From NCBI GenBank assembly GCA_030018555.1, contig JASEHY010000029.1:1-11813 (forward strand): DNA of 11,813 nucleotides, given 5' to 3'. The stretch comes from Planctomycetota bacterium. Its GTDB lineage: Bacteria > Planctomycetota > MHYJ01 > JACQXL01. The translations under genes and the position numbers were made by a program. The notes below the pieces were generated by a model. It did no database searches. It was not told the DNA's origin and was given only the letters and a program-made list of their open reading frames with translations. Positions 11,419 to 11,813 of the stretch are shown in pieces (position 1 is the stretch's first letter; each line of letters opens with the position of its first letter).

Positions 11419-11442
11419 GTCCCCCGATGTCCATCGGGGGAC
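11419..11442. repeat. GTCCCCCGATG-TC-CATCGGGGGAC hairpin upstream of rpsE
   Basis: Perfect 11-base arms with a 2-base centre, the longest copy of the CCCGATG-TC-CATCGGG repeat in the window. It lies between the IS91-type element and rpsE. It may act as a terminator for read-through into rpsE or as a barrier on the opposite side, but no T run follows on either strand within a few bases. Confidence 0.85.
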
Positions 11443-11472
11443 TCGGGAACTTTTTAATTCACTCAACTAATC

Positions 11473-11507
11473 TTTAATGGTATATTATTGGTTATATTAC
11501 CATTAAA
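11473..11507. repeat. 10-base inverted repeat at the transposase start
   Basis: TTTAATGGTA (11473-11482) and TACCATTAAA (11498-11507) are exact reverse complements, with a 15-base AT-rich loop. The hairpin overlaps the first codons of the transposase open frame. IS91-type elements lack conventional terminal inverted repeats but have hairpin-forming ends, so this may mark the element's left (terminus) end. Confidence 0.75.
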
Positions 11508-11813
11508 TATATTCTCCAGCACAACAATAATTGGCAACGTTTCTACAACAAACATAAACATCTAATCCGTGAATCTGTCGTAGAGAACATCAACAAATTA
11601 TTCCTCTGTCGCACTCAAGAACTCGGCTTTCATAAATACCAATGCCCTAATTGTGGTGAAACCAAGACAGTTCCCCACTCCTGTAAATCCAGAATCTGCT
11701 CGTCCTGTGGTAAGTTGGCTACTGACCACTGGATAGAATCTAGCATCTCCCAATTCCCCAATACTTCTTATCAACATCTTGTATTTACAGTGCCAGAAGA
11801 AATAAGAACCCTT
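11478..11813 (+). CDS. IS91-family transposase, N-terminal part (zinc-binding domain)
   Basis: An open frame of 112 codons runs from just after a TAA (11475-11477) to the window edge. From codon 10 it reads K-Y-I-L-Q-H-N-N-N-W-Q-R-F-Y-N-K-H. It continues R-E-S-V-V-E-N-I-N-K-L-F-L-C-R-T, then Y-Q-C-P-N-C-G-E-T-K-T-V-P-H-S-C-K-S-R-I-C-S-S-C-G-K, A-T-D-H-W-I-E and Y-Q-H-L-V-F-T-V-P-E-E-I. This is the N-terminal zinc-binding domain of IS91 transposases, with paired CxxC motifs; the downstream HUH/Y2-type catalytic domain lies outside the window. No ATG exists in this frame before the conserved region. Initiation would need an ATT-type codon (11484, 11487, 11496 or 11502), or the 5' end is damaged. 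The nearby ATG at 11477 opens a different frame that ends after nine codons. Function may be lost. Confidence 0.88.

Larger units (their letters stand above)
11473..11813 (+). mobile_element. IS91-family insertion element, left part
   Basis: The element is recognised from its transposase and extends beyond the right edge. Its left boundary is uncertain: the hairpin at 11473-11507 is the best candidate, and no target duplication is expected because IS91-type elements move by rolling-circle replication. It occupies the place where rplR and the rest of the spc operon would normally lie upstream of rpsE. Confidence 0.6.

Noticed and set aside
11177..11434. Minus-strand open frame of 85 codons upstream of and overlapping rpsE, considered as a remnant of rplR (L18)
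   Set aside because: Its translation shows none of the L18 C-terminal features, and most of it is an out-of-frame reading of the S5 extension and the hairpins.
11447..11450. GAAC tetranucleotide left of the IS91-type element, as a target site
   Set aside because: The GAAC/CAAG preference of IS91 is reported for the other (origin) end, and a 4-base match by chance is likely.

Overview
The window is an 11.8 kb piece of a bacterial chromosome. Almost everything real is on the minus strand and reads right to left. It carries the end of the spc operon and the whole alpha operon: rpsE (S5), rplO (L15), secY, adk, map, infA, rpmJ, rpsM (S13), rpsK (S11), rpsD (S4), rpoA and rplQ (L17). Downstream lie a HIT-family hydrolase, lysS, panB and a clan AA aspartic-protease-like gene cut by the left edge. 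The right end, on the plus strand, holds the start of an IS91-family transposase. The gene order, Shine-Dalgarno sequences, a bacterial class II LysRS, PanB and two-domain RpoA all say Bacteria. Base composition is moderately AT-rich in genes and strikingly GC-rich in spacers. No phylum can be fixed by eye. The missing rpmD, the palindromic repeats and the expanded spacers would fit an uncultured candidate lineage, which is inference.

Layout, in transcription order: 11813-11473 IS91-type element (opposite strand); 11472-11350 spacer with two GATG/CATC hairpins; 11349-8158 compact rpsE-rplO-secY-adk block; 8125-6975 map-infA-rpmJ; 6931-3286 rpsM-rpsK-rpsD-rpoA-rplQ, with spacers of 60-230 bases full of palindromes; 3285-3112 a spacer with two hairpins; 3111-1202 HIT-lysS, overlapping by 4 bases; 1149-259 panB; 199-1 protease-like gene.

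The genes supply ribosomal proteins of both subunits, RNA polymerase alpha, the Sec translocon channel, initiation factor IF1, methionine aminopeptidase for nascent chains, and adenylate kinase. LysRS and PanB add tRNA charging and the first committed step of pantothenate/CoA synthesis.

The unusual part is repeat biology. Short GC-rich palindromes sit in nearly every spacer and also inside or at the ends of essential genes. They appear to have added in-frame residues to S5, S11, L15, PanB and MetAP. A 58-base element occurs twice in opposite orientation around rpsK. Two ribosomal genes carry the same A5G9 tract in N-terminal extensions. The IS91-type element lies just upstream of rpsE, where rplR would normally be.
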